From positions 682,001 through 746,000 of the forward strand of contig NEEC01000007.1 in assembly GCA_002189035.1 (NCBI GenBank): a DNA stretch of 64,000 nucleotides. The letters run 5' to 3'. Below the pieces are notes generated by a model. That model saw nothing but the letters and a program-made list of their open reading frames with translations. It was not told where the DNA came from and made no database searches. This DNA is from Utricularia gibba (Eukaryota; Streptophyta; Magnoliopsida; Lamiales; Lentibulariaceae). Position numbers and translations under genes: made by a program. Shown here piece after piece: positions 1-10,600 of the stretch (within the stretch, counting starts at the first letter, position 1; each line of letters starts with the position of its first letter).

Positions 1-355
1 TTTTTTATAGTGTAAAATTGTGATGCCCACGATCCGCGGATGACCACAAGACCATTGAAGGCAGCATTCGCTGCTCCTACAGAAATCTCTCTCTCCCGTC
101 TTTAAGTTTTGGTTTCACCACTCCTTTTCAAAGCTTGTTTCTGGGGACCCTTTGTTTTCCCATTGAGGCTTTCATTGGATTCTTTCTGCTTTGGGTTTGC
201 ATTGCTCCGATTTTCGCCTTTTTCTCGTTTTGAGGAAGGTCATTCCTTTTGCTTCTTTGTGGCATTGCGAATCACGGGTTCTGTTTGTAGTCCTTCTTTT
301 ACAGACCCTGACTGAGAAAAAAAAGAAAAACGAACTCTTTGAATTTTTACCGTTA

Positions 356-1820
356 ATGTCTCTGTCCGTTGGAGGTGTTTCTGGCTCTGAAACCATGGGG
401 TATGACGACAAAAAGGAGGAAGAGATGAATCCGGGTTCGGAGGGGAACAAATCTGGGCCTGGGTTGCAGAATCCTGATCCGGAAATTGCGCCCGAAACTG
501 GAGGTGGGGTTAGCCGGCAAATGAGTGAAAATTCTTTGTATACGACAGACGATGAAGATGATGAGGAGACTGAATCGAGGATTCAGTTGGGCCCTCAGTG
601 TACTCTAAAGGAATTGTCTGAAAAGGACAAGGTTTGTTCGTATGCTTGTTGTGTTTTATCTCTCTTAACATTTCCGCCTCTTTTCCTGCTTGATTTCGGT
701 TTCCATTGAGGTTTCAGGACGATGAGAGCTTGAGGAGATGGAAGGAACAACTTCTTGGCACTGTGGATATGGAATCTGTTGGAGGTTGTTAGTTTTTTTA
801 TTTTTCTGTATCTTGAGTTCCTTGCTCATTGTTAAAGTTTTTCAAAATGTATTGACAGAGCTTGGCATGGTTTACTAGTTGCAAAACTAGATTGCTACAC
901 CAAGAGTTACCATTGAGGTTTAAAACATCAGTTTGATAACAAAACGCGTGTAGCAAATTCTTTATTTTTCATCGCTAGAACCAATCCAAGGAAGTCTGTG
1001 GACAAGTTAGGGGTTTAAGCTGGCACATAATTGTGTTGCTACATTGATCCCTTCCATTGAGTTGATTGATGATTGCTTCATTTGGCCAACTGATACTTCA
1101 ATGTGCTCTGATTTCTAGAGATTTGTAACCAAATCCTTATTTCTTCTGTTTTGAAGAAACACTTGACCCTGAAGTGAAGATCCTGAGCCTTGCCATCAAA
1201 TCTCCCGGTAGGCAAGACATTGTTCTTCCGATTCCTGAAACTGGAAACCCGAAAGGTACATGGTTCGTGTTGAAAGAGGGGAGCCATTATAGTCTTCAGT
1301 TTACATTTAGAGTCAGCAACAACATTGTATCCGGCCTCAAGTATAAGAACACTGTTTGGAAAACCAGCATCAAAGGTTCGTTTCCCATCTCCACTTTCAT
1401 AGTTCAGAGTCTGAGAAGCAGATGTTGAATCCATATCTTATCTCACCTTTGTTTCAGTGGATCACAACAAAGAGATGATTGGAACCTTCAGTCCTCAGTC
1501 TGAACCTTACACACATGAAATGCCAGAGGAGACCACTCCTTCTGGCTTATTCGCCCGGGATCTTATTCAGCAAGAACACTGGTAATTCATTTTCACCTGA
1601 TATGAAGCATGTACTAGCTGAATATGAGCAGAAAATGTCCACAAATTGATTACTTATGAACTCTGTTCTCCTTGGTTTAACCTCCACATGATATATTTCT
1701 GGGGAAAGAGCAGTGACATGATGATGCTTATGCTGTGTGCAGTTTGTTGATGATGATGACAGATGCTACTTGGAACTCAACTACACATTTGACATCAAGA
1801 AGGAATGGCAGACAATATGA
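356..1820 (+). CDS. Rho GDP-dissociation inhibitor (RhoGDI), frame broken by one base
   Basis: RhoGDIs extract prenylated ROP/Rac GTPases from membranes and hold them GDP-bound in the cytosol. Exons read from the sequence are 356-631, 718-784, 1157-1375, 1458-1581 and 1743-1820. The N-terminus is acidic (DDEDDEETESR). It is followed by the family blocks LSEKDKDDESLRRWKEQLLG, LDPEVKILSLAI, GSHYSLQFTFRVSNNIVSGL, VDHNKEMIGTFSP, then SGLFAR, GSYSAR, and a C-terminal end YTFDIKKEWQTI. The splice phases agree throughout. In exon 4, however, GLFAR and GSYSAR are in different frames: the run at 1557-1559 has three G where the family needs four. As written, the frame runs into DLIQQEHW and a stop in the intron, or if spliced, to a shifted tail ending at 1917. 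The start at 356 is the first ATG giving a plausible acidic N-terminus; 191 is not an ATG. Identity is secure; the break is probably a sequence error. Confidence 0.9.
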
Positions 1821-1920
1821 TCCAATGTTTCTAGAAGAATGTAGCTTCTGTTGTGCTGAACATCAACATGCTTCATCTTTAGACTATGTTTTACGGTGCT
1901 TTTGTGATAACTTTTAGACT

Positions 1921-2360
1921 GAAGAGAATTTGATCCCTTTTGCTTTGTTGGGCTTTTTAAACGGGCCGATAGGTTGTTACTTAATTGGGCTTCGTAAAGA
2001 AAATATACTAATTGAAAGGGCCCCGCCCCGTTACTTTGTTGGGCCGTTTCGGACGGAACTCACGACTCACGCCTATCAATTCTAACGGTCCGATACATTG
2101 AGCGCCGGCGATGATTTACAGTCGACGGAATAGCAGCATCCTGTGATCAGGGTTCCTTATTCTCGCGGCGGCTGGTTTTTGTCTGGGCGACGGGAAACAG
2201 GTTCTTGTTCAACTTCTGCTCTGCGTTTTCGGAAATCAGGGAGAATAGCAGCTGGAAATAGGGAGATTGTTGTTACATATTAGGTCTAGTTTTGAAGCAT
2301 AAGGAAAGGCGTTGGTGTATGGTTAAGGAATTCATTCATACGTAAATACGCGTTCTTCTA
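1921..2360. promoter_or_regulatory. GART upstream region with three site II motifs
   Basis: This 440-base gap holds the RhoGDI 3' end and the promoter and leader of the formyltransferase gene. Three site II-type elements lie within 100 bases: TGGGCT at 1949-1954 and 1986-1991, and TGGGCC at 2040-2045. Such motifs are known in plants upstream of genes active in dividing cells, which fits a purine-synthesis enzyme. The link to this promoter is inferred from position only. Confidence 0.4.
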
Positions 2361-3913
2361 ATGGAAGCGCAACGTTTAAGTTTCGGTAGCCACTTAGCTG
2401 GAGGTTTTTCTGCAGTTCAATCGCAAAAAAGACATGTGGTGGCAGTATTATCTCCTCCGCTTTCTCCCAGTTTTCAAACACGTAAGTGGGCCTCCATCAG
2501 GAGTTGTAGTTCTGTTCGACCAGAAACTCTACCAGACAAAGGGGATTCGGAGTTTAGAAGCAATGTCTTCACTCGAGGGAGTTTAAGCTCAGAGAAGAAT
2601 GATAAGCGAGCTGTTATTAGAAGGAAGAATTTGGCTGTGTTTGTGTCTGGAGGAGGCTCCAATTTTAAGTCCATTTATGAAGCAACGCTCAATGGGTGTG
2701 TACATGGTGATGTTGTTGTCCTGGTTACCAACAAAAAAGGTTGGCTTTTGAATTCATGCCTTCTCCATTTTCATTCATTTGCCTTCATGCCATAATTGAG
2801 GCATGCTCTCTATGCTCTGCTTGAATTTTCGAAGTAGCTATTTTTCTTATGGTATCGATTTGGATTTCAAATTGCTGAAAGTTCAATTCTTTTTCACATC
2901 GTGTGATGCTTGCAGATTGTGGTGGTGCAGAGTATGCACGTCAACATGGTATCCCTATTATACTCTTTCCTATAAAGAATGAGACTTATTCTGCTGATGA
3001 CCTTGTAATGGCGCTGAGGTTAGAAGTCTCTGAATGCTGTTTACATTGTCTTGTTGATTCTGAAATCCAGACGCTTGAACAGCTTTTTTGTTATCTCTGA
3101 AGCTTACTCTTATTCACAATGAGATGATGAAGATGGCTTTTTTTTTGTGAAGCATTGTTTCTTGCAATTCTTGTGCCTTCTAGAAATTAAAACGAAATTC
3201 TCGCATATATGCTTTAAAAGCTCGTTCTCTGTCTTAATAACAGTGATGTTTTCTACTACATACCACCATGTGGCATTATCTTTCATCTGTTTTTACATTC
3301 TGATCATCAGATCATTCAATGTTGACTTCATTCTTCTAGCGGGGTATCTGAAGATTGTTCCCACCGAGGTGATCAAGGCATACCCTAATTCCATTGTCAA
3401 TATTCATCCTTCCCTTCTTCCAGCCTTCGGCGGAAAAGGTTATTACGGCATGAATGTTCACAGAGCCGTCATCGCATCTGGAGCCAGGTGAATGACTCCA
3501 TCCACTTCTCCTTGTCGGGTGACATCTCAAAGCATGGATTGTTTCTAGCTCAACTTATCCTGTCACCAGAAGATCCTCACGTATTGTGTAGGTACTCTGG
3601 GGTGACGATTCACTACGTCGATGAGGAATACGACACAGGACGTATCATCGCCCAAAGGGTCGTTCCTGTGCTTGCCACAGACACAGCTGAGGAGCTAGCT
3701 GCCAGAGTTCTTCATGAGGTACGTCTAACTCTTCCTTGATCAGCCTCGCTCATTGCACCTTTCTGAAAAGGCCGTTTGACCTCAACTTTGAATCTTCAGG
3801 AACACAAGCTCTATGTTGAGGTATCAGCAGCGTTATGTGACGAAAGAATCGTCTGGCGAGACGATGGTGTGCCATTCATACAAAGCATAGGAAATCCTGA
3901 CCAGCTTCTGTAG
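2361..3913 (+). CDS. PUR3: Phosphoribosylglycinamide formyltransferase (GAR transformylase), plastid type
   Basis: This enzyme transfers a formyl group from 10-formyl-THF to glycinamide ribonucleotide, the third step of de novo purine synthesis, which in plants occurs in plastids. Exons are 2361-2739, 2916-3018, 3311-3487, 3592-3718 and 3800-3913, and all phases are consistent. Residues 1 to about 85 are Ser/Arg-rich and suit a transit peptide. The catalytic domain opens with LAVFVSGGGSNFKSI, the phosphate-binding loop. It continues with LLAGYLKIVP, then NIHPSLLPAFGGKGYYG, which carries the active-site Asn and His, and then VTIHYVDEEYDTG, which carries the active-site Asp. It ends in FIQSIGNPDQLL. 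The length fits plant PUR3 and no break was seen. Confidence is high. Confidence 0.95.
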
Positions 3914-4545
3914 TATAACATGTTGGAATCCTTCGCAAACTCGGCCAATTCATTTTTCTCCGTGACTTGCTTTTGTAGTTCCAACTCTTTCCCATTCAGC
4001 TTCCTATGATATTCAGCCACTTTTTTGTCCAAGTTATGACTTGAACCTATACTCTCCCACCCTTCTTGGAGCTTTCTTCCCCACCCCTGCATATCTTTCT
4101 TCTGCTTCACAATAATGTGCATCAACTCTCGGAAATGGTAAAGAAAATCAGGAATACAAAAGAAAAGCTACACCAACGCCATCAAGGCAAGATGTTTGAT
4201 CTCCAAATGGATCTACACATATTTAGAAATGAAGGACAGATTTTCCTTACACTCAACTTCCCAGAAATTCCTTTCCAATTCTATGCCCTGCTTATTCATC
4301 GCCGCGAATTCTGCATCAACTTCTTTTTTTCTGACAACGAAAACCTCAACAGCATAGCACTTCGCACACATCGAAGTGCGACCGACGAGCAAATGCAAGA
4401 TCGTGGGCAATGCGTACCTTAAGAGAACTCTCGAAGTCGACTGGGCAATGGCAAGTTGACTTGGACGGACCATCACGACGACTCTGGACGCAAAAAGGAA
4501 AGGCAAATTAGGGTTGATAAGATTATACCCCATTATCCAACACAT
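3914..4545 (-). pseudogene. Degenerate coiled-coil-like reading frame, unrecognised
   Basis: Two minus-strand open stretches (4545 to about 4213 and about 4125 to 3925) read like one charged helical protein. The first contains MVRPSQLAIAQSTSRVLL and KKEVDAEFAAMNKQGIELER. The second contains HRKLNGKELELQKQVTEKNE. An in-frame stop lies between them near 4158, and the second part runs antisense into the GART terminal exon. I do not recognise a family. It could be a relic exon of a coiled-coil gene, a gene with an unseen intron, or chance. Confidence is low. Confidence 0.2.
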
Positions 4546-5524
4546 TTAGGGGCGACTGTCCTCACGCGCCCTAACATAAACAAAAATGAAGTTTAGACAT
4601 AATAGAAATAAATATTAATGTTTACATATATTTAGAAAAAAAGCAAATATAATTAATACATATTATATAATGAAAAATATACCAAAAAAAATCATATTCC
4701 ATACCTAACACCAATGTTTAAAAATGAATTATTATATCGTTTTAAACGACAAATTATTCATGATAATGATTGAATTAAATTCGAATAAAAATCTGTAAAT
4801 AATTATTTTTAACATTTAAATCACGCTTTAAAACTTAAAAAAAGTTATAGTGAAATGGACCAATCGCCTTTCTTCGAACGGGAGACTTACTATTCGTTCA
4901 CGCATTTGATTATAAAATACAAGAAAAATCACGGTCCATCTACTGAGTCCTGCTCATTTTGCAGTGTTTTTCACCTGAAAGCTCCTTCTGTTCCAAGAAT
5001 TTTTCCCGGTGTTCCATGATTTTGAATTTTCCTGGGTATTTTATGTGGTAACAAATTCCGAGCCACAAGCTTGATTTGGCTGTTGTCGGAGCTGAATTGA
5101 CTTGGGTAAAAGATTTGGAGGATTGAGGCGTAGATCGAAGGTGGGTTTTTACCTTTGTTAGTTCGTGGTTTGAGGCTTCTGGGTTTTGATATTGTAGCTT
5201 GTTCTTGGAGGAAATATGGTTTATATTGGTTGCAAAATTTTAGAATTTGGTCAACTCTTGTGTGATTAGCGGCTCAATTTGGTTTCTTGTTTTCTGGTTT
5301 TGGGTATTATGTAAAGTTTTCCGTTTCACTGAAACGTTGATGGAACCATCTGCTTGAAATTTTACCGTTATGCATTTGTTTGAAGCAACTACCTTTATCC
5401 CTGTTTTTGTGGCATAAAAAGCGAAGAACATGCATTGTTTGTAACCAAGTTTGTTTATTCTGTATTAGGTTATTTTTGAATTTTAGGTTATGTGGGTTGC
5501 TTTTCTACACTAGATTGATGAAGT
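4546..5524. other. AT-rich spacer and probable 5' leader of the PHL7-like gene
   Basis: Bases 4560-4890 are AT-rich with no coding signal. From about 4900 the composition becomes more mixed and resembles a transcribed leader. A GAAG/GTGGGT donor-like site near 5140 and a pyrimidine-poor stretch before 5525 suggest a 5' UTR intron, but I cannot fix its ends. Confidence 0.3.
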
Positions 5525-7182
5525 ATGTATCAGCCTAAGGCTGTTCCTAGTGTAAACACCAGCCCAGTGATCATACACCAGCCCTTGAACTGTGGCAGCA
5601 GTATAATGGATCCTACCATTGGAGGGAATGGTGGGAATAATAGCTCTAATTTGGCATCTAAGCAGAGGCTCCGCTGGACACATGAGCTACATGAACAATT
5701 TGTCGATGCAGTGGCGCAGCTTGGTGGACCAGACAGTGAGTTTTTTTTCTTCAAAAAGATGTTTAAACACATGTGATTAGGTTAGGACTTGGTTGGCTGC
5801 TAGGGTTTACTTGAGTTCTACTCTTGACAACTTTAATCCGGCAATGAGCTTTATTTTTTGTACTCCCAAATTCTCCATCCAAGCCGTGTAGAGACCGATA
5901 TAGTGGTAGGAATAAGCAGCAATTCATTTCCTTAGTGCATAGCTATATCAGTTATATGAAGGTAGTGACGGTTAAGTGAGAAGAAGCAGGAGTCTATAGA
6001 CTAACATCGGCATGTTAATTTTTCTTATTCTATTTCTTCTCTTCCAGGGGCTACTCCTAAGGGAGTCCTCCGAATCATGGGTATTCAAGGTCTCACAATT
6101 TACCATGTGAAAAGCCATCTGCAGGTAGTTCAAATATCACTTTTTTTTAGTATCAATTTTCTTCCTTTTTTTTAATAATTTCACTAATTCTGTTGATGAT
6201 ACAGAAGTACCGTCTTGCCAAGTACCTTCCTGATCCGTCAGCTGATGGTTGGTTTCTTAGTTTCGTTGATTGTTTTTTTGTTACTTAACTGATTTGGTGA
6301 CTTATGGTGGCCGTTTGGTGTTTAAAGGGCAAAAGGCAGAAAAAAAGGAGCCTGGAGATGTGCTTTCTATGCTTGATAGTTCATCGTAAGTTGCATTTAC
6401 GTCTCCTTTTTGCTCGGGCCTGTTCTTTTGATATGGAAACTTTTCATAAACTGATTCCATGTAGAAATATGTCCATTTCCCTTCTTAAGGTTCTTGTACG
6501 TATCATTTGTGAAGCCGGTTACTAGCCTGATAGTCCATGGCTTATTGTGTTTACTGTATCGGTGCATTTGATGGTTTATATGATTAATAAGCGAATCAAG
6601 GTAAAGCAGCGTGGACTGCTCTGTTGATGGCTCGCTTATCCGTTTTTCTTGCAGTGGAATGCAAATATCTGAAGCCCTGAAGCTGCAGATGGAGGTGCAG
6701 AGACGACTCCATGAGCAGTTGGAGGTACACTCATGTTTAAGCCTTACATTTCCCTTACAGTGTTTCTTTAATATTTTTTTGATTTGAGATTCATTCAAAA
6801 GGTACAAAGACAGCTACAATTACGAATCGAAGCACAGGGGAAGTACTTGAAGAAGATAATCGAAGAACAACAGCGACTCAGTGGAGTTCTCTCAGAATCA
6901 CCAGCCTCAGGGTCATCTATGGCAGGCCTTGATCCTGAAAAGACTCATCCAACAACCCCTGTGCCAACATCCGAATCTCCATTCCTCGAAAATCCTGAAA
7001 AAGAACATGCTCTTGGCCATGATGAATCCTTCTCCTCTCAGCATCAGCTTCCAACTTGTGATTCCAATCACCAAGCTGATACACCAGCTGCCAGGCTAGT
7101 GAAAAGGCAGCGAATGATCAATGATTCTTCATTTGCAAAACAGAGTATTGAACCGAGCTTGAATCCACCACACCCTCTGTAA
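5525..7182 (+). CDS. PHL7: MYB-CC transcription factor, PHL7-like
   Basis: This is a nuclear GARP-type MYB with a coiled-coil dimerisation domain, of the PHR1-like group that includes phosphate-starvation regulators. Exons are 5525-5735, 6048-6124, 6205-6247, 6328-6385, 6655-6724 and 6802-7182, giving 279 residues with all phases agreeing. The MYB domain is spread over exons 1-3: [20 protein letters not shown], then [20 protein letters not shown] and [14 protein letters not shown]. It includes the diagnostic SHLQKYR helix. The MYB-CC coiled coil follows in exons 5-6 ([40 protein letters not shown]). The tail is Ser/Pro-rich with a basic stretch ARLVKRQRM. The closest match I can recall is Arabidopsis PHL7; the exact orthology is an inference. 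Confidence 0.93.
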
Positions 7183-8208
7183 GAACTCAATACCATTACT
7201 CAGCATTCCCTTGCCTACTCAATCTGATGTTGCTTAGAGAGATGCAAAATGCTGTGCTGCATATCAATTGTATGTATGGAAGATACTTGCATAATTTCTT
7301 GAAAATGGTAGCTTGTGAGCATGTTGGTTGTTTAAAATCAGTGGCAATGAGAATCAAATGTGTATAGAAGAATTTTCTATGACAGCAAGAGCTTAAACCA
7401 GAAGGGAATGATGAAACAGAAGAAAAGTGCTGTGTTTCACAGTAAACAGGGAAGCTGAAAACAACTATTCTTAAACTTAGAGCGTACTTTTAACAAGCAG
7501 TAGCAGCAGAATAAACATGTCATTTAAATAAATACATTTGGATGGGATTAAACAAAATCTTTTCTAAACTTATTTCAACTTGTAGAATAAACATGATTTA
7601 TTATTATTCTTTTTTTTTTTACAACTCCAATTGTGACTAGCCGTTGATTTAACTTCTACATTTTTTTAATTATATTCATTTAAAAAATTTAAAAAAAAGC
7701 ACTGGAAATGATATTAATTCAGTAATTTGTGTTTAAAGTAATAAGAATGTGCTAAAAATCCGGGTTTTTTTAAAGATTTTGAGCATGTCCTGCCGCGTCG
7801 GCGAGTCCGAAGGTAAAACGGTTTTTGAACACGTCAGCAGGAGAGGACTGGCTGGTTCCATTTTGACTGCTCAAATCGCCCAGAAATGGCGAATGCACTC
7901 TCAGCATTCTTAGGTCCTCCTTCCTCGTCTAAGAAGGCGTAGGATAACTCTGGTTTACAATTCGACTTCGTGTTTGTCGATTTGTTTGTGCTTTTTGATG
8001 AGGAAAAAGTTAGGACCAAAGACGTAAGCGCGTGAGACACACCCCACACTGTACGTGATACCAAACCCTTCCTGGTTATCTTCTGCCGCGATCTTGTGTT
8101 TATGTTCTTGAATTACTGGGATTGTGTTTTGATTATTATTTTTTTTTGCGCTTGTAATTTGGGTGAAACGATTAGTTCTTTTAGCAGGAAGAAATAATTT
8201 GTCAAGCT
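7183..8208. other. Intergenic: PHL7 3' region and ALIS promoter/leader
   Basis: Bases 7183-7560 are probably the 3' UTR. Bases 7560-7780 are very AT-rich. From about 7790 a mixed-composition stretch leads into the ALIS gene. A 19-codon open frame with its own ATG (7886-7942, beginning MANALSAFLG) could be an upstream ORF if transcription starts that far 5'. No other coding signal is visible. Confidence 0.3.
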
Positions 8209-10242
8209 ATGAACTCAAGTGCTCCGTCGTCCAGTGCTGGGCCTTGGATCTGCCGATGCTCCTGTATCCCGCAGGAATTCGAAGCGACCCAAGTGTAAAT
8301 TTCTTCCGTTCTCTGCTGACTAGTGGAATCTTTGCTGTCAGAAACGTTCATTTTTTAATCGATCTATGTTTTTTAGTACGGATGATATCATCTAGTATTC
8401 AATTTGAGAATTATTACCCTGTAACTTCTTGTATTCTGTAGCTTTACATTTTAGAAATTTTCTGCAATCCGTAGTTCTGAATAGGTAGCGTTTTTTATTT
8501 CTTGATTTGATCGTAGGAGCATAAAAGAAGCTGATGCGTTCGTTTGCTTCTTGAACTTGATCACTTTTGAGACTTTTTTTCTCCTATTTTGTTTTTTCCA
8601 TTCACCCTCAGATTCAAGGTTTACGCAACAAGAACTGCCGGCATGCAAGCCTATTCTTACTCCTAAATGGGTGAGTGTTTTAATTTATGAACATCATAGC
8701 CCCGGCTCCAGATTGGGATTGCTTGGTTTGACTTTGTTATCGATGCAGATTATATCAACATTCTTGCTTGTTAGCGTCGTGTTCATTCCAGTTGGAGTCG
8801 TTGCACTCTTTGCTTCTCGAGATGTATGTTTTGGTGAATGATATGCAGATATATATACTTTTTATTTTTTAGTTGGCTTATTTTTAATCCCTGTGTCATG
8901 TAGATTGTTGAAATTGTTGACCGTTACGATGCGGAATGCATTCCTAGACATTTTAGAAATGACACACTGGCTTATATCCAAGGCCCTGAAGACAAAACCT
9001 GCAATAGGACTCTTAGGGTGAGCTGCTTTTTCATGGCATGTTATTACTGTTCGTATGCTGGACTGGGGATGTTTTTGTTTATTACCATGTCTGTCAATAA
9101 ATTCTGATTGATTTGTGTGACAGAATTACTTTGTGAGTTTCAGGTGACAAAACATATGAGGCATCCAATTTTTGTTTATTACCAGCTTGACGGTTTCTAT
9201 CAAAATCATCGCAGGTAGCCAAGTGCAAGCTTCTGCTTTATGTCACTGCATTGATTCTTACCCATTTTCACTTTCTCTGTGACATAATGCATCACGAGAT
9301 GTACATTGCTTTGGATTGCTTGATACTTTTAGATACGTAAGAAGCCGAAGTGATCAGCAGCTAAGAAATCCAGCAAGTCAAGCTACCACAGGACCCTGTA
9401 GTCCGGAGGGCACCACACCAGATGGGAATCCAATTGTTCCTTGTGGACTTATAGCATGGAGCCTTTTTAATGATACTTACAAATTAACTCATGGGAACCA
9501 GCAAGAATTGGCCATACACAAAAAAGGAATCTCATGGAAGAGTGATAGGGATCATAAATTTGGAAGAAATGTCTTTCCGCGTAACTTTCAGAATGGTACT
9601 TTAGTGGGTGGCGGAAGACTTGATCCGTCAATTCCCGTACGCATCCATTCCTCTATAGCTTTTCCAATTGCATGCGGTGTCTTGAGTGCATCCTTTCATG
9701 CCTGATTTTGTTTTGAATGATTTAGGAATGGAATGTTTCACCTAGAGTACATGGACTCGAATTCTTTTTTATAATATGCTTCTTTGACAGTTGAGTGAAC
9801 AAGAGGACCTCATAGTCTGGATGCGAACAGCTGCACTTCCTACATTCAGGAAGTTGTATGGCCGCATAGAGACCGACCTGCAAGCAGGGGATGTCATTCA
9901 TGTTACATTACAGAACAGGTATAACACTTACAGTTTCAATGGGAAGAAGAGACTTGTTCTTTCCACTGCTAGCTGGCTTGGAGGAAAAAATGATTTTGTG
10001 GGCATCGCATATCTTACTGTGGGTGGCTTGTGCTTTTTCTTGGCGATGGTTTTCTCACTCATTTATCTGATTAAACCAAGGTAGCAACCCCCCTCTAGCT
10101 TACATGTTCCCCATTTTTCTGTTAAAGCATTTGCGATTTAATGTAATATATCCCGACGCTATTTGGTCTTCTTCTCTGCACTCTCAGGCAACTTGGAGAT
10201 CCGTCTTATCTTTCCTGGAATCGGAACCCGGGTGGACGTTGA
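8209..10242 (+). CDS. ALIS: ALA-interacting subunit (CDC50/LEM3 family), frame broken in exon 1
   Basis: ALIS proteins are obligate beta-subunits of P4-ATPase phospholipid flippases, needed for their ER exit and activity. Exons are 8209-8294, 8612-8670, 8749-8823, 8904-9017, 9144-9214, 9333-9636, 9791-10080 and 10188-10242. The protein has the family entry [18 protein letters not shown], a first membrane span (about [20 protein letters not shown]), and a large glycosylatable lumenal loop with [29 protein letters not shown] and [15 protein letters not shown] second span follows ([20 protein letters not shown]), ending in [16 protein letters not shown]. The start [12 protein letters not shown] is typical, but the next family residues [16 protein letters not shown] lie one frame over. 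One extra base at about 8244-8245 (TT where the family needs T) explains this, and removing it restores the phase to exon 2. As written, translation stops near 8298. Confidence 0.92.
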
Positions 10243-10600
10243 TGTTTTGTAAGTATTCCGTGTTAGATGTTGTGCTTCAGTGCTACGGAAATGAAAGTTC
10301 GCTATCATGGATACATTTGTATGATATACTTACAAGATGCAACCACTGGATTCTGGTCTTAGGATGCTATGACTCAATATCTGTATTGCACTGCGGATCT
10401 ACTGAAATTGTATGGTTTGAAACGCTGTGCCTTCGTTATTCATATGCGTGGTTTCCCATTTTTCTACAAATTGATAAGCATTATGAATGTAAAGAAGGCA
10501 CAGGCATTGAAAAAATTTTCTATCACTGATCCGCTGGTAGAATCTGGCCTATTTTTAAGAACGTAGGATCCATAACATCCTTGAGGGAATCCATTATGCC
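10243..10600. other. Convergent 3' UTR region (ALIS and methyltransferase)
   Basis: This is the gap between the ALIS stop and the stop of the minus-strand methyltransferase. No coding or structured element was recognised. It presumably holds both polyadenylation regions. Confidence 0.4.

Noticed and set aside
7886-7942. 19-codon upstream ORF before ALIS
   Set aside because: No evidence that the transcript starts this far 5' and no known conserved peptide.
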